Assembly: GCF_005893125.1 (NCBI RefSeq)
Contig: NZ_VCJS01000018.1
Coordinates: forward strand, 42,048-106,047
Origin: Nonomuraea basaltis
GTDB taxonomy: Bacteria; Actinomycetota; Actinomycetes; Streptosporangiales; Streptosporangiaceae
DNA: 64,000 nucleotides
Direction: 5' to 3'
This document shows, piece by piece, positions 17,152-31,029 of this stretch. Under the pieces are notes generated by a model. The model searched no databases. It was not told where the DNA came from and saw only the letters and a list, made by a program, of their open reading frames with translations. Each line of letters starts with the position of its first letter. Positions within the stretch are counted from its first letter, which is position 1. The position numbers and the translations under genes were made by a program.

Positions 17152-19305
17152 ATGAGTTCCCGTTTGTCGAGTATCGCGCGCCTGACCGGGGCCGCGGCAG
17201 CGGCCGGCGTGGTGGCCGCTGCCATCGCGCTGCCTGCGGTCGGAGGCACCGGAGCGATGTTCGTCTCGGCATCGGAGGAGCTCGGCATCAAACCCGAGGA
17301 GCTCAAGGAGCCCCCGCCCGCGGAGAAGACAGAGATCCTCGACGCCAAGGGCAACCAGATCGCGCAGTTCTACGAGGAGTACCGCCAGAGCGTCACCCTC
17401 GACAAGGTCGCCGACGTCATGAAGACGGCCATCATCTCCATCGAGGACTACCGCTTCTACGAGCACGGCCCGATCGACATCGAGGGCACCATCCGCGCCC
17501 TGGCCAAGAACCTCACCTCGGGTGGCATCGCCCAGGGCGGCTCGTCCATCACCCAGCAGTACGTCAAGCAGGTGCTGTACAACTCGGCGACCACCGAGGA
17601 GGAGAAGAAAGCGGCGGTCGAGAGCAGTTACGCGCGCAAGCTCAAGGAGCTGCGCTACGCGATGGCGGTCGAGGAGAAGTACACCAAGGACCAGATCCTG
17701 GAGAAGTACCTCAACATCGCCTACTTCGGCGCCAGCGCCTACGGGATAGAGGCGGCGGCCCAGCGCTTCTTCGGCGTGAGCGCGTCCGACCTGACCTTGG
17801 CGCAGGCGGCGACCCTGGCAGGCGCCGTGCAGGACCCCAACGCGACGGACCCCAACCTGGGCAAGGAGCAGCGCGACCGGCTGCTCAATCGGCGCAACCT
17901 CGTGCTCGACACGATGGCCAAACTGGGCAAGATCACGCCCGAGGAGGCCGCCGAGGCCAAGACCAAGAAGCTCGGCTACAAGGGCACCCCGCTCCCGGGC
18001 GGCTGCGGGGCCAGCGACTACCCGTACTTCTGCATGTACGTGCGCAACGAGATCCTCAGCAACCCCGTCTTCGCCAAGACGGCCAAGGCCAGGAGCCGCT
18101 TCCTCAACAGGGGCGGCCTGAGGATCCAGACCACGCTCGACACCACGATGCAGAAGGCCGCCGAGAAGGCCATCAAGAAGTACGTGAACGCGTCCGACAA
18201 TCCCGTGGCCTCCGAGGCGCTGGTCGAGCCGGGCACGGGCGAGATCAAGGCCATGGCCGCCAGCCGCAAGTACGGCCAGTCCAAGCGGAAGCACGAGATG
18301 TCGTACAACGTCGTGGCCGACGCGGTGCACGGCGGCGGCGTCGGTTTCCAGGCCGGCTCGACGTTCAAGACGTTCACCCTGCTCACCGCGCTCGATCAGG
18401 GCATGAAGATCAACGATGGGTTCACCGTCGGCAGCGGCTTCCGCGCCCCCTACTACTCCACGTTCAAGAACTGCAAGGGCGAGAACATCGCCGACCCCAG
18501 CCACACCGTCACCAACGACGAGGGCGGCGGCGGCTTCAAGTCGCTGGCCACCGGCACCTGGGGCTCGGTCAACACCTTCTTCATGACGCTGGAGCAGAAG
18601 GTGGGCCTGTGCAACGTGGTCAAGACGGCCAAGTCGCTGGGCATCAAGCGGTCCGACGGCCTGAAGCTGCAGGAGTTCTCCACGTTCACGCTCGGCATCA
18701 ACGAGATGGACCCGGTGACCGTGGCCAACGCGTACGCCTCGATCGGCGCGCGCGGCAAGTACTGCGCACCCATGGCCATCACCAAGATCACCGACCGCAA
18801 CGGCAAGGTGACCGACTACAAGCCGAAGTGCAAGCAGGCGCTGGACCCCGAGGTCGCGGACGCCGCGGCGGACATCCTGTCCGGCGTGTTCATCAGGGGC
18901 ACCATGCGCGGCGTCGGCGGCATCGGCCGCCCGGCCGCCGGCAAGACCGGCACCACGGACTCACAGGCCACAGCCTGGTTCGCCGGGTTCACCCCGGACC
19001 TGGCGGGAGCGGTCAGCATCGGCGACCCGCGCGGCGCGGTGACGCACAAGCTGAACAACGTCACCATCGGCGGCCGGTACTACGGCTCGGTCTTCGGTGC
19101 CTCGATTCCGGGACCGATCTGGAAGGACACCATGATCGGCGCGCTGAAGGGCGTTCCGGCGACGGACTTCACGCCGGTGAACACCGCCCGCTTCGGCGGC
19201 TGCGGCCAGAGCTGCCAGCCGGTGCAGCGGGAGCCGGAGCGGGTGCTGCCGGAGGACGACGATGACGACGACATCAGCCTCGGGCTCGGAGACGTGGACG
19301 ATTGA
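17152..19305 (+). CDS. Class A penicillin-binding protein (GT51 transglycosylase / transpeptidase)
   Basis: A 717-residue bifunctional peptidoglycan synthase. An N-terminal membrane segment (~residues 12-32) is followed by the GT51 domain with IEDYRFYEHGPIDIEG (catalytic Glu), GGSSITQQYVKQ and EKYLN. The transpeptidase domain has the STFK active-site serine, an SVN motif and KTGTT. The tail is strongly acidic (PEDDDDDD). The ATG at 17152 is used because GGAGG lies 9 nt upstream; upstream ATGs lack a site. It polymerises and cross-links murein outside the membrane. It stands alone, with a hairpin terminator after it. Confidence 0.95.
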   Translation: MSSRLSSIARLTGAAAAAGVVAAAIALPAVGGTGAMFVSASEELGIKPEELKEPPPAEKTEILDAKGNQIAQFYEEYRQSVTLDKVADVMKTAIISIEDYRFYEHGPIDIEGTIRALAKNLTSGGIAQGGSSITQQYVKQVLYNSATTEEEKKAAVESSYARKLKELRYAMAVEEKYTKDQILEKYLNIAYFGASAYGIEAAAQRFFGVSASDLTLAQAATLAGAVQDPNATDPNLGKEQRDRLLNRRNLVLDTMAKLGKITPEEAAEAKTKKLGYKGTPLPGGCGASDYPYFCMYVRNEILSNPVFAKTAKARSRFLNRGGLRIQTTLDTTMQKAAEKAIKKYVNASDNPVASEALVEPGTGEIKAMAASRKYGQSKRKHEMSYNVVADAVHGGGVGFQAGSTFKTFTLLTALDQGMKINDGFTVGSGFRAPYYSTFKNCKGENIADPSHTVTNDEGGGGFKSLATGTWGSVNTFFMTLEQKVGLCNVVKTAKSLGIKRSDGLKLQEFSTFTLGINEMDPVTVANAYASIGARGKYCAPMAITKITDRNGKVTDYKPKCKQALDPEVADAAADILSGVFIRGTMRGVGGIGRPAAGKTGTTDSQATAWFAGFTPDLAGAVSIGDPRGAVTHKLNNVTIGGRYYGSVFGASIPGPIWKDTMIGALKGVPATDFTPVNTARFGGCGQSCQPVQREPERVLPEDDDDDDISLGLGDVDD

Positions 19306-19423
19306 TCGGTAAGAGGGGTTTCCAGGACGTCGGATACGACAAATCGGACATGGAAATATAGGGCGCTCCACACCGGACACAAAAAGCTCTGACGGTTACC
19401 AACGCCTCTAGCTCCGCAAATTC

Positions 19424-19453
19424 GGAGTGCGTCCGCACAACGGGGCGCACTCC
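19424..19453 (+). terminator. Hairpin terminator after the penicillin-binding protein gene
   Basis: GGAGTGCG at 19424-19431 pairs with CGCACTCC at 19446-19453 around a 14-base loop, about 120 bp past the stop codon and before the CebR-type box. Confidence 0.5.
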
Positions 19454-19493
19454 TTGCAAAGGCCCTATTAACAACGCCGAAACATTGGTAACG

Positions 19494-19507
19494 TGGGAGC
19501 GCTCCCA
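19494..19507. promoter_or_regulatory. CebR-type operator upstream of the LacI regulator gene
   Basis: TGGGAGCGCTCCCA is the perfect 14-bp palindrome known as the binding site of Streptomyces CebR. It lies 23 bp before the start of the LacI gene, implying autoregulation. The same sequence occurs twice more between the GH48 and GH6 genes. Confidence 0.9.
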
Positions 19508-19530
19508 GGACCTTTTCCGCGAGGTGCTCC

Positions 19531-20502
19531 ATGACCGAGCAGCCCACACTGGCACAGGTGGCGGCCGCTGCAGGGGTTTCCCCCGCGACCGCATCTCGAG
19601 TCCTCACGGGCTCGGTGCGGGTCAGTACCTCGACCCGCCGCCAAGTCTACGACGCCGTCTCCCGCATGGGTTACGTCCGGCAACGGGCGCCCAGGGGAAC
19701 GGCCGCCAAAACCATGGCCGACGGCGTCACGGCCGTGATCTGCGATCACCTACCCCGCCTGTTCTCCGAGCCCTACTACGCCAGGCTCCTGTCCGCCGCG
19801 GGCGCCGTGATCGCCGAGCACGGCACCCATCTCATGGTCACGACCGTGACCCCCACCTCCTCCACCCTTCCCGTGCTGTCCGGCGCGGTGCTGATCATCG
19901 GCGCCAGAGAACGCCACCCCCTGGCGATCAAGCTGTCCACCTCGGGCGTCCCCGTGCGCAACATCGGCCGCCCGCCCCACGACCTCAAACTCCCGTACGC
20001 CGACGTCGACAACTTCGACGGCGGCCGCCAGGCGGCCGAGCACTTCCTGCTCACCGGCCGCCGCAACGTCGCCGCCATCGGCGGCCCACCATCCCTACCA
20101 GCGGCCCGCGACCGGTTGGAGGGGCTGGTCCGCACCCTCCAGGCGGTCGGCGCGCCCGACGTGCCGGTGGCCTACGGCGACTTCACCGCCGCCTCGGGCA
20201 CCCACGCCATGCAGTGGCTGTTACGCCACGCCCCGGGACTGGACGCCGTCTTCGTCGCCTCCGATCTGATGGCGGCCGGCGCGATCCAGGCACTGCGCAG
20301 GGCCGGGCGCAAGGTGCCCGCCGACGTGGCGGTGATCGGGTTCGATGACGCCCCGGTCGCCAAGCACACGGTCCCCACGCTGACCACGATCCGCCAGCCC
20401 GTCGAGGAGCTCGCCACGGTCGCCACCCGGCTGCTCCTCACGGGGGCCGCGGGGATCGACCCCGTCCTCCCCACGGAACTGGTCGTCCGTGAGTCGGCTT
20501 GA
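19531..20502 (+). CDS. LacI family regulator, CebR-like repressor of cellulose genes
   Basis: A 323-residue LacI-family protein. The N-terminal HTH reads TLAQVAAAAGVSPATASRVL with a hinge helix near residue 50, followed by a periplasmic-binding-protein-like sensor domain (VIGFDDAPVAKHTVP near the end). CebR binds the palindrome TGGGAGCGCTCCCA and is released by cello-oligosaccharides; the exact site precedes this gene and the GH48/GH6 genes. Thus it is probably the cellobiose/cellotriose-responsive repressor of the whole locus. The kinase gene downstream starts inside its last 14 bp. Confidence 0.9.
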   Translation: MTEQPTLAQVAAAAGVSPATASRVLTGSVRVSTSTRRQVYDAVSRMGYVRQRAPRGTAAKTMADGVTAVICDHLPRLFSEPYYARLLSAAGAVIAEHGTHLMVTTVTPTSSTLPVLSGAVLIIGARERHPLAIKLSTSGVPVRNIGRPPHDLKLPYADVDNFDGGRQAAEHFLLTGRRNVAAIGGPPSLPAARDRLEGLVRTLQAVGAPDVPVAYGDFTAASGTHAMQWLLRHAPGLDAVFVASDLMAAGAIQALRRAGRKVPADVAVIGFDDAPVAKHTVPTLTTIRQPVEELATVATRLLLTGAAGIDPVLPTELVVRESA

Positions 20503-21736
20503 GCCTGGGGACGTTCTGGCCCGGCGGTATCTGCTGCTGGATCCGCTGGCCAGAGGGGGCATGTCGGTCATCTGGCGTGCCTTCGACCAGTCCCTGCACC
20601 GGATGATCGCAGTCAAGGTGCTCACCGCGTCCCTGCACACCGACCATGGCGACCGCATCAGTGTGCGCAGCGAGGCGCGCGCCGCCGCGAGGTTCATCCA
20701 CCCCGACACCATCGAGATCTACGACTACGGCGAGACCGTCACCACGAGCGGCGGCGTCGCGGCCTACGTGGTGATGCCGCTGCTCGACGGCATGCCCTTG
20801 GCCGAGCGCATCGAGGCGGGGCCGCTGCCGTGGACGGAGGCGGCGGCCATCGCGCTGCGGCTGGCGCGGGTCCTCATGGCCGGGCACGCCCGCGGCCTGG
20901 TCCACCGGGACGTCACGGCCGAGAACGTGCTGCTCACGGCCAACGGGCCCAAGCTGCTCGACTTCGGCATCGCGGCCTGGGCGGGCGACCCCGAGGACGA
21001 CCGGGGCACCCCGCCCTACGTCGCCCCGGAGCGCCTGCTCGGCGCGCCGACCCATCCGGCGGTCGACGTCTACGCCCTGGGCGTGCTGCTGCACACCATG
21101 CTCACGGGGCGGACGCCGTACCCGGAGACCACGTGGGAGGAGATCGAGGCGGCCTGCCGCACCTCTCCACCGCCGCGGGTCCCCGGCGTGCCGCACGCCG
21201 TCGCCTCGCTCTGCCAGAGCTGCCTGGCGCACCGGCCGGAGGAGCGGCCCACGGCGGCGGACATCGTCGCGGAGCTGACCTCGGCGCTCGGCACGGCGAG
21301 TCTGGGACTGCACGTCAGGCGGGGTCTTACGGTCGCGGGGTCCGCCGCGGTCGCGCTCTCCGCCCTGCTGTGGTTCCAGCAGACGGAGCTCAAGCAGCCG
21401 GTGGAGCAGGCCGTGGTGATGCCATCGCCTTCCTCGTCGGCCCGGTACCTCGAGAGCTCGCCGGCCGCGGTGGCCACCGTCGAGCAGGCGGTGGACGGCT
21501 TCAAGACCGTGCTCGAGGCCAGGACGCCGTGCGGCGCGACCGACGCGGACGTCGTGCTCGACCTCAAGCAGGTCCTGCACGCCACCGTGACGCCGCTCGG
21601 CCCGTACGAGTCCAGGACGGAGAACGTGCGGCAGAAGCTCTCCGACCGCCTGCGGGAGGGCCGGCTCGCGCCCGCCTGCCTGAGCGAGCTTGAGGCCAGG
21701 CTCGACGAGATCGACGCCGCACTCCGGCGAGATTGA
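20489..21736 (+). CDS. Transmembrane serine/threonine protein kinase
   Basis: A 415-residue Hanks-type kinase. The glycine loop RGGMSVIW, AVK lysine, HRDVTAENV catalytic loop, DFGIA magnesium motif and APERL are all intact, so it should be active. The catalytic domain occupies residues ~10-265, a single membrane segment lies at ~277-297, and a short extracytoplasmic tail of ~115 residues contains two cysteines but no PASTA repeats. The GTG start overlaps the end of the LacI gene, so it is co-expressed with the cellulose regulator. Its substrate is unknown; control of the cellulolytic response is a reasonable inference. Confidence 0.9.
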   Translation: MSRLEPGDVLARRYLLLDPLARGGMSVIWRAFDQSLHRMIAVKVLTASLHTDHGDRISVRSEARAAARFIHPDTIEIYDYGETVTTSGGVAAYVVMPLLDGMPLAERIEAGPLPWTEAAAIALRLARVLMAGHARGLVHRDVTAENVLLTANGPKLLDFGIAAWAGDPEDDRGTPPYVAPERLLGAPTHPAVDVYALGVLLHTMLTGRTPYPETTWEEIEAACRTSPPPRVPGVPHAVASLCQSCLAHRPEERPTAADIVAELTSALGTASLGLHVRRGLTVAGSAAVALSALLWFQQTELKQPVEQAVVMPSPSSSARYLESSPAAVATVEQAVDGFKTVLEARTPCGATDADVVLDLKQVLHATVTPLGPYESRTENVRQKLSDRLREGRLAPACLSELEARLDEIDAALRRD

Positions 21737-21793
21737 GTGAGGGGTACGGCAGCACCAGCCGTACCCCTCGCGAACAACGTGACCAAGATCGGC

Positions 21794-21804
21794 TGAAAGT
21801 TTCA
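21794..21804. promoter_or_regulatory. TGAAAGTTTCA palindrome upstream of the LPMO gene
   Basis: This 11-bp palindrome is 99 bp before the LPMO start and recurs in the GH48/GH6 promoter at 30884-30894. Its core GAAAGTTTC resembles, from memory, the box (CGAAACTTTCG type) described upstream of Streptomyces xylanase genes. Confidence 0.5.
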
Positions 21805-21903
21805 CCGCGCGTTGTCGAATCGGCGCGGCGCGTGATTGAATGCGCTGGCCGGGCGGGCAGGTCGTGGGCAGGTTTCCTCTGTCGTCAGCACAAGGGAATC
21901 CCC

Positions 21904-22959
21904 ATGAAGTCATTCAAGCCGGCGGCGATCACCGCCGTCATGGTCCTCATCACTACGATCTTGCTCGTGCCCTCGCAGGCACAGGCGCACGGGGTGTCGA
22001 TGTTCCCCGGCAGCCGCACGTTCCTGTGCTGGCAGGACGGCCTGCGGGACAACGGCCAGATCATCCCCTACAACCCCGCGTGCGCGGCCGCCGTCGCGCA
22101 GAGCGGCACGACCCCCCTCTACAACTGGTTCGCGGTGCTGCGCTCCGACGGCGCGGGCCGGACCACCGGATTCATCCCCGACGGGCAGATCTGCAGCGGC
22201 GGCACCGGCGGGCCCTACGACTTCTCGGCATACAACGCGGTCCGCTCCGACTGGCCGCTGACCCACTTGACCTCGGGCGCCAACATCCAGATGCGGCACA
22301 GTAACTGGGCGCAGCATCCCGGGGCCTTCAACTACTACATCACCAAGAACGGCTGGAACCCGAACGCGCCGCTGAAGTGGTCGGACCTGGAGCCGTTCGG
22401 CAGCGTCACCAACCCGCCCGCCAGCGGCGGCGCCGGCGGCCTCAACTACTACTACTGGAACACCCAGCTCCCGTCCGGCAAGAGCGGGCGACACCTCATC
22501 TTCACGCACTGGATCCGCTCGGACAGCAACGAGAACTTCTACAGCTGCTCCGACGTCGTCTTCGACGGCGGCAACGGCGAGGTCACCGGGGTCGGCCCCG
22601 GCGGCCAGTCGCCCGGTCCCGACCCGACGATCACGCCGACGACCCCGGCGGGCGACTGCACGGCGACGTGGAAGGCCACCGACACCGGCTGGGCCGGCCA
22701 CTTCCAGGGCGAGGTGACCGTGAAGAACACGGGCGCCGGCTCGATCAACGGCTGGACGGTCAAGTGGACCTACAGCGGCGGGCAGGGCTTCGATGGCGCG
22801 CCGTGGAACGGCGTGTTGTCCGGGCAGCCACCCAACGTGGCGGTCAAGAACGCCACCTACAACGGCCAGCTGGCGCCGAACGCGACCACCACGTTCGGAT
22901 TCAACGCCACCGGCTCGGTCCCTAACCCGGCACCCACCCTGACCTGCACCAGCCCGTGA
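21904..22959 (+). CDS. AA10 lytic polysaccharide monooxygenase with CBM2
   Basis: A 351-residue secreted copper enzyme. The signal peptide ends AQA, exposing His at the mature N-terminus (HGVSMFPG), one half of the histidine brace; the second His is in MRHSNWAQHPGAF. The AA10 domain covers residues ~29-228, then a Pro/Thr linker and a C-terminal CBM2 (~245-351) with WKATDTGWAGHFQGEV and aromatic binding residues. It oxidatively breaks crystalline cellulose (or chitin); the cellulase context favours cellulose. AAGGG stands 7 nt before the ATG. The next gene begins in its stop codon. Confidence 0.93.
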   Translation: MKSFKPAAITAVMVLITTILLVPSQAQAHGVSMFPGSRTFLCWQDGLRDNGQIIPYNPACAAAVAQSGTTPLYNWFAVLRSDGAGRTTGFIPDGQICSGGTGGPYDFSAYNAVRSDWPLTHLTSGANIQMRHSNWAQHPGAFNYYITKNGWNPNAPLKWSDLEPFGSVTNPPASGGAGGLNYYYWNTQLPSGKSGRHLIFTHWIRSDSNENFYSCSDVVFDGGNGEVTGVGPGGQSPGPDPTITPTTPAGDCTATWKATDTGWAGHFQGEVTVKNTGAGSINGWTVKWTYSGGQGFDGAPWNGVLSGQPPNVAVKNATYNGQLAPNATTTFGFNATGSVPNPAPTLTCTSP

Positions 22960-23468
22960 TCAGAACGCGTCGCGGGCTGGTCGCGGCGATCGTCACCCTG
23001 GCCGGCCTGACCCTGGCCGGGGTGATGTTCTTCGCTGCCACGCAGCCGTCGTCCCAGCTCTACCGAGAGCTCGCCGCCCAGGTGACGCTCGTGCTCGAGC
23101 AGGCCTCGCCCGGCGAGCACCAGCACCACGGGCACGACTTCGAGTCCCGCGTCGTGTGCGCGGTGGAGCCGTTCGGCACCGAGCCGGCCGACGCGTCATC
23201 CCTGGTCGAGGTGGAGTGGGTGTACGCCCGCCACATGTGCGCGATCACCGGCGAGAGCAGCGAGTGGTCGGTCTCCGTGCGCGCCTCGGGCCCGATCGCC
23301 GTGCGGCTCGGCATCCCTCCGCAAGTCAAGGTGCCGGAGCCGGGGTTGGGTTATCCCGAGCGGGTCAGGCAGCTCATCCCGGCGCGCTACCACGAGCAGG
23401 CGTTCGCCGAGTTCGAGGACGACGAGGCGATCGACGCCGCTCGTCAGCGGTTCGCCCAAGCCAAATAA
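22956..23468 (+). CDS. Membrane-anchored hypothetical protein coupled to the LPMO
   Basis: A 170-residue protein with a single N-terminal membrane segment (~residues 7-28, LVAAIVTLAGLTLAGVMFF) and an extracytoplasmic domain carrying two cysteines (VVCAVEPFG and HMCAITGES) that could form a disulfide, and a His-rich stretch (HQHHGHD). Its GTG overlaps the LPMO stop codon (GTGA), so the two are translated together. I do not recognise the family. The histidines invite the idea of copper handling for the LPMO, which is inference only. Confidence 0.75.
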   Translation: MIRTRRGLVAAIVTLAGLTLAGVMFFAATQPSSQLYRELAAQVTLVLEQASPGEHQHHGHDFESRVVCAVEPFGTEPADASSLVEVEWVYARHMCAITGESSEWSVSVRASGPIAVRLGIPPQVKVPEPGLGYPERVRQLIPARYHEQAFAEFEDDEAIDAARQRFAQAK

Positions 23469-23540
23469 GATCAAGCCGAATACGATCGAGCGAATAAGAC
23501 CAGGCCGAATTAAGCCGGGCCGAAAATAAGATCGGCCAGA
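23464..23540 (+). repeat. Degenerate short tandem repeats
   Basis: About five to six imperfect 14-17 bp units with the pattern GCCGAATAAGATC run from the last codons of the membrane protein gene to the terminator stem. They are notably richer in A than the surroundings. Confidence 0.55.
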
Positions 23541-23545
23541 TTAAA

Positions 23546-23580
23546 CGGACGCGGCCGACTGGAGGAATCGGCCGCGTCCG
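23546..23580. terminator. Bidirectional terminator between LPMO and GH5 genes
   Basis: CGGACGCGGCCGA at 23546-23558 pairs perfectly over 13 bp with 23568-23580 around a 9-base loop. It separates the convergent LPMO and cellulase transcripts. Confidence 0.85.
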
Positions 23581-23680
23581 TCCCATCCGGGCGGGGATGG
23601 TATTCGGGCAGGGATATGGAGTTTTGGCCTCACCTCCTCATACGCAGCCGACGGCCCCAGTGTTCAAATGGGGTGTTCTT

Positions 23681-25255
23681 TCAGTTGGCACACGTGTAGC
23701 CGGCCGGCACGGACGTGTTGCCGTTCGGCCGGCTCGCCTGGAACCCGAAGCCGGTGCTCGCGTTCGCCGCGAGCGTGCCGTTGTAGCTCAGGTTCTCGGC
23801 CGTCACGGTCTGGCCGCTGACCGTCACCGCGGCGTTCCAGTAGCCGGTGATCGTGTGCCCGGCGGGCAGCGTGAACGTCACCGTCCAGCTGGTCTGGGTG
23901 GAGGTGCTGGTGTTGGTCACGGTCGCCTGGGCGACGTACCCGGTGCTCCACTGGCTCTGTACGGTGCCCGCGGCCGTGCAGCCGCCACCACCGCCGGTGA
24001 GGGTCGTGAAGGACGCCGTCGGCGACGGGCTCGACTGGTTGCCCGCGGCGTCCCTGGCCCGCACGTACACCTGGTACGGCGTCGCCGGCGACAGCCCGGT
24101 CAGCGTGATCGAGTTCGTGGCCGTGGCCCCGAGCGAGGTGCCCGCAGAGGTGTAGACGTCGTAGCCGGTCACGCCCACGTTGTCGGTGGAGGCGGTCCAG
24201 GTCAGGGTGGCCCCGGACGAGGTGATGTTCGACGCGGACGGCGTGCCCGGTGTGCTCGGCGGAGTCGGGTCCGAGGTGCCGCCGCCGTAGATCGAGGCCT
24301 CCTTGGAGGTGGCCGCGATGCCGTTGGCGCCGTTGAACAACCTCCGGCCCCAGTCGGTGAGCTGGGTGACGTCGAAGTTGACGACCTGGTCGAGATACTC
24401 GACGCCGCCGCCGTTGCCACTCCACGACCAGCCCAGGTAACCGAGGCCGCGGCTCACGGCCTGCGCCATGATCGTGTCCTCGTCGGGGTTGCCGTCGGAG
24501 TGGTTGTGCCCGAACTCGCCGACGACCAGCGGCAGCCCGGCGGTCCTGAACGCGTCCATGTACGCGGTGATCTCGGCGGCCGTGTCGAAGACGCCGTACA
24601 TGTGGATGGCGAAGATCGTGTTCTTGTCGGGGTCGCTGTCGAAGACCGCCCGCGCGTTGTCGCGCATGGTGAACTGCCAGTCCTGGCCCCAGTTGGGCGC
24701 GTCGACCATCAGCGCGTGGTCGAAGCCGTTGTCGCGCAGCTTCTGGATGGCGGCCGTGGTGCGGGCGGCCCAGCCGGGGGTGACGGCGTTGTTGCCGATC
24801 GGCTCGTTGCCGATGTTGACGATGATGTAGTCCTCCTGGCCGACCAGGGCGGACTTGACGCTGATCCAGTAGTCGGCGGCCTGGTCGAGGGTGTAGGCGC
24901 CGCTCTGCTCGCCGTACCCGGTGGTGTCGTGGTTCTCCAGGACGCAGATGAGCTTGTTCTGCTTGCACAGCGAGACGACGTTGGCCACGTCGGTGACGCC
25001 GTTGGCGGGCCAGCGGCCGCCGCTGAGCACGACGCGCACGGTGTTGGCCTTCAGCGACTTGATGTCGGCGAACGCCTTGGTCTGGCCGGTGTACCAGGTG
25101 TGCGGGTGGCTGGTGCCGCGCATGACGAACTCCTGGCCGTTGCTTTCCAGGATCTTCGCACCGCTGACGTGGATGCCGACCGCGGCGTTCGCCGGGCCGG
25201 CGGGGGCGACGAGCATGACCAGGAGGACGGTCAGCGCGGTGAACACTGCTCTCAT
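23681..25255 (-). CDS. Secreted GH5 glycoside hydrolase (mannanase-like) with FN3 and C-terminal CBM2
   Basis: A 524-residue secreted enzyme. After a signal peptide ending ANA come a GH5 catalytic domain (residues ~25-320), one fibronectin type III domain (~330-420), a glycine linker and a CBM2 (~428-524). NIGNEP holds the acid/base Glu and VVGEFGHNH the nucleophile Glu. The run HPHTWYTGQ, YWISVKSALVGQEDYIIVN and GWSWSGNGGG look like subfamily GH5_8 beta-mannanases rather than endoglucanases, so mannan is the more likely substrate. It is the last gene of the GH48-GH9-GH5 run, 57 bp after GH9. Confidence 0.9.
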   Translation of the reverse strand: MRAVFTALTVLLVMLVAPAGPANAAVGIHVSGAKILESNGQEFVMRGTSHPHTWYTGQTKAFADIKSLKANTVRVVLSGGRWPANGVTDVANVVSLCKQNKLICVLENHDTTGYGEQSGAYTLDQAADYWISVKSALVGQEDYIIVNIGNEPIGNNAVTPGWAARTTAAIQKLRDNGFDHALMVDAPNWGQDWQFTMRDNARAVFDSDPDKNTIFAIHMYGVFDTAAEITAYMDAFRTAGLPLVVGEFGHNHSDGNPDEDTIMAQAVSRGLGYLGWSWSGNGGGVEYLDQVVNFDVTQLTDWGRRLFNGANGIAATSKEASIYGGGTSDPTPPSTPGTPSASNITSSGATLTWTASTDNVGVTGYDVYTSAGTSLGATATNSITLTGLSPATPYQVYVRARDAAGNQSSPSPTASFTTLTGGGGGCTAAGTVQSQWSTGYVAQATVTNTSTSTQTSWTVTFTLPAGHTITGYWNAAVTVSGQTVTAENLSYNGTLAANASTGFGFQASRPNGNTSVPAGYTCAN

Positions 25256-25312
25256 TGCGTGCCTTTCACTGAGCTGGAACCGCCCCCGCCGCTCCTGCGG
25301 CGGGGGCGGGGC

Positions 25313-30759
<5,447 letters not shown>

Positions 30760-30783
30760 GGGATCTCCATGGGAGTAGGGGTG

Positions 30784-30797
30784 TGGGAGCGCTCCCA
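30784..30797. promoter_or_regulatory. CebR-type operator proximal to GH48
   Basis: Second exact copy of TGGGAGCGCTCCCA, 24 bp upstream of the GH48 start. Confidence 0.9.
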
Positions 30798-30881
30798 ATG
30801 GGGATTGTGGGTGCCCTCCGGCGTATGTCAACGGAATGGCTATTCGGTAACCCCCGTGTTTCCTCCCACCAGGCTGCTCCG

Positions 30882-30896
30882 GATGAAAGTTTCATC
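30882..30896. promoter_or_regulatory. GATGAAAGTTTCATC palindrome in the GH48/GH6 promoter
   Basis: A perfect 15-bp palindrome midway between the two CebR boxes. Its central 11 bases equal the palindrome before the LPMO gene (21794-21804), pointing to a second regulator shared by cellulose genes. Confidence 0.55.
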
Positions 30897-30985
30897 GGCG
30901 TTCCGGGGCATTCAACGAGCATGCGGGGCGGCGGACACCTCCGCGCGGGCCGCGCTCTGTACAGCGCCACAAGTCCGGCACACCA

Positions 30986-30999
30986 TGGGAGCGCTCCCA
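30986..30999. promoter_or_regulatory. CebR-type operator proximal to GH6
   Basis: Third exact copy of TGGGAGCGCTCCCA, 30 bp upstream of the GH6 start. Confidence 0.9.
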
Positions 31000-31029
31000 G
31001 CTACCTAGCAGCACTGGAGATGATCGCTC

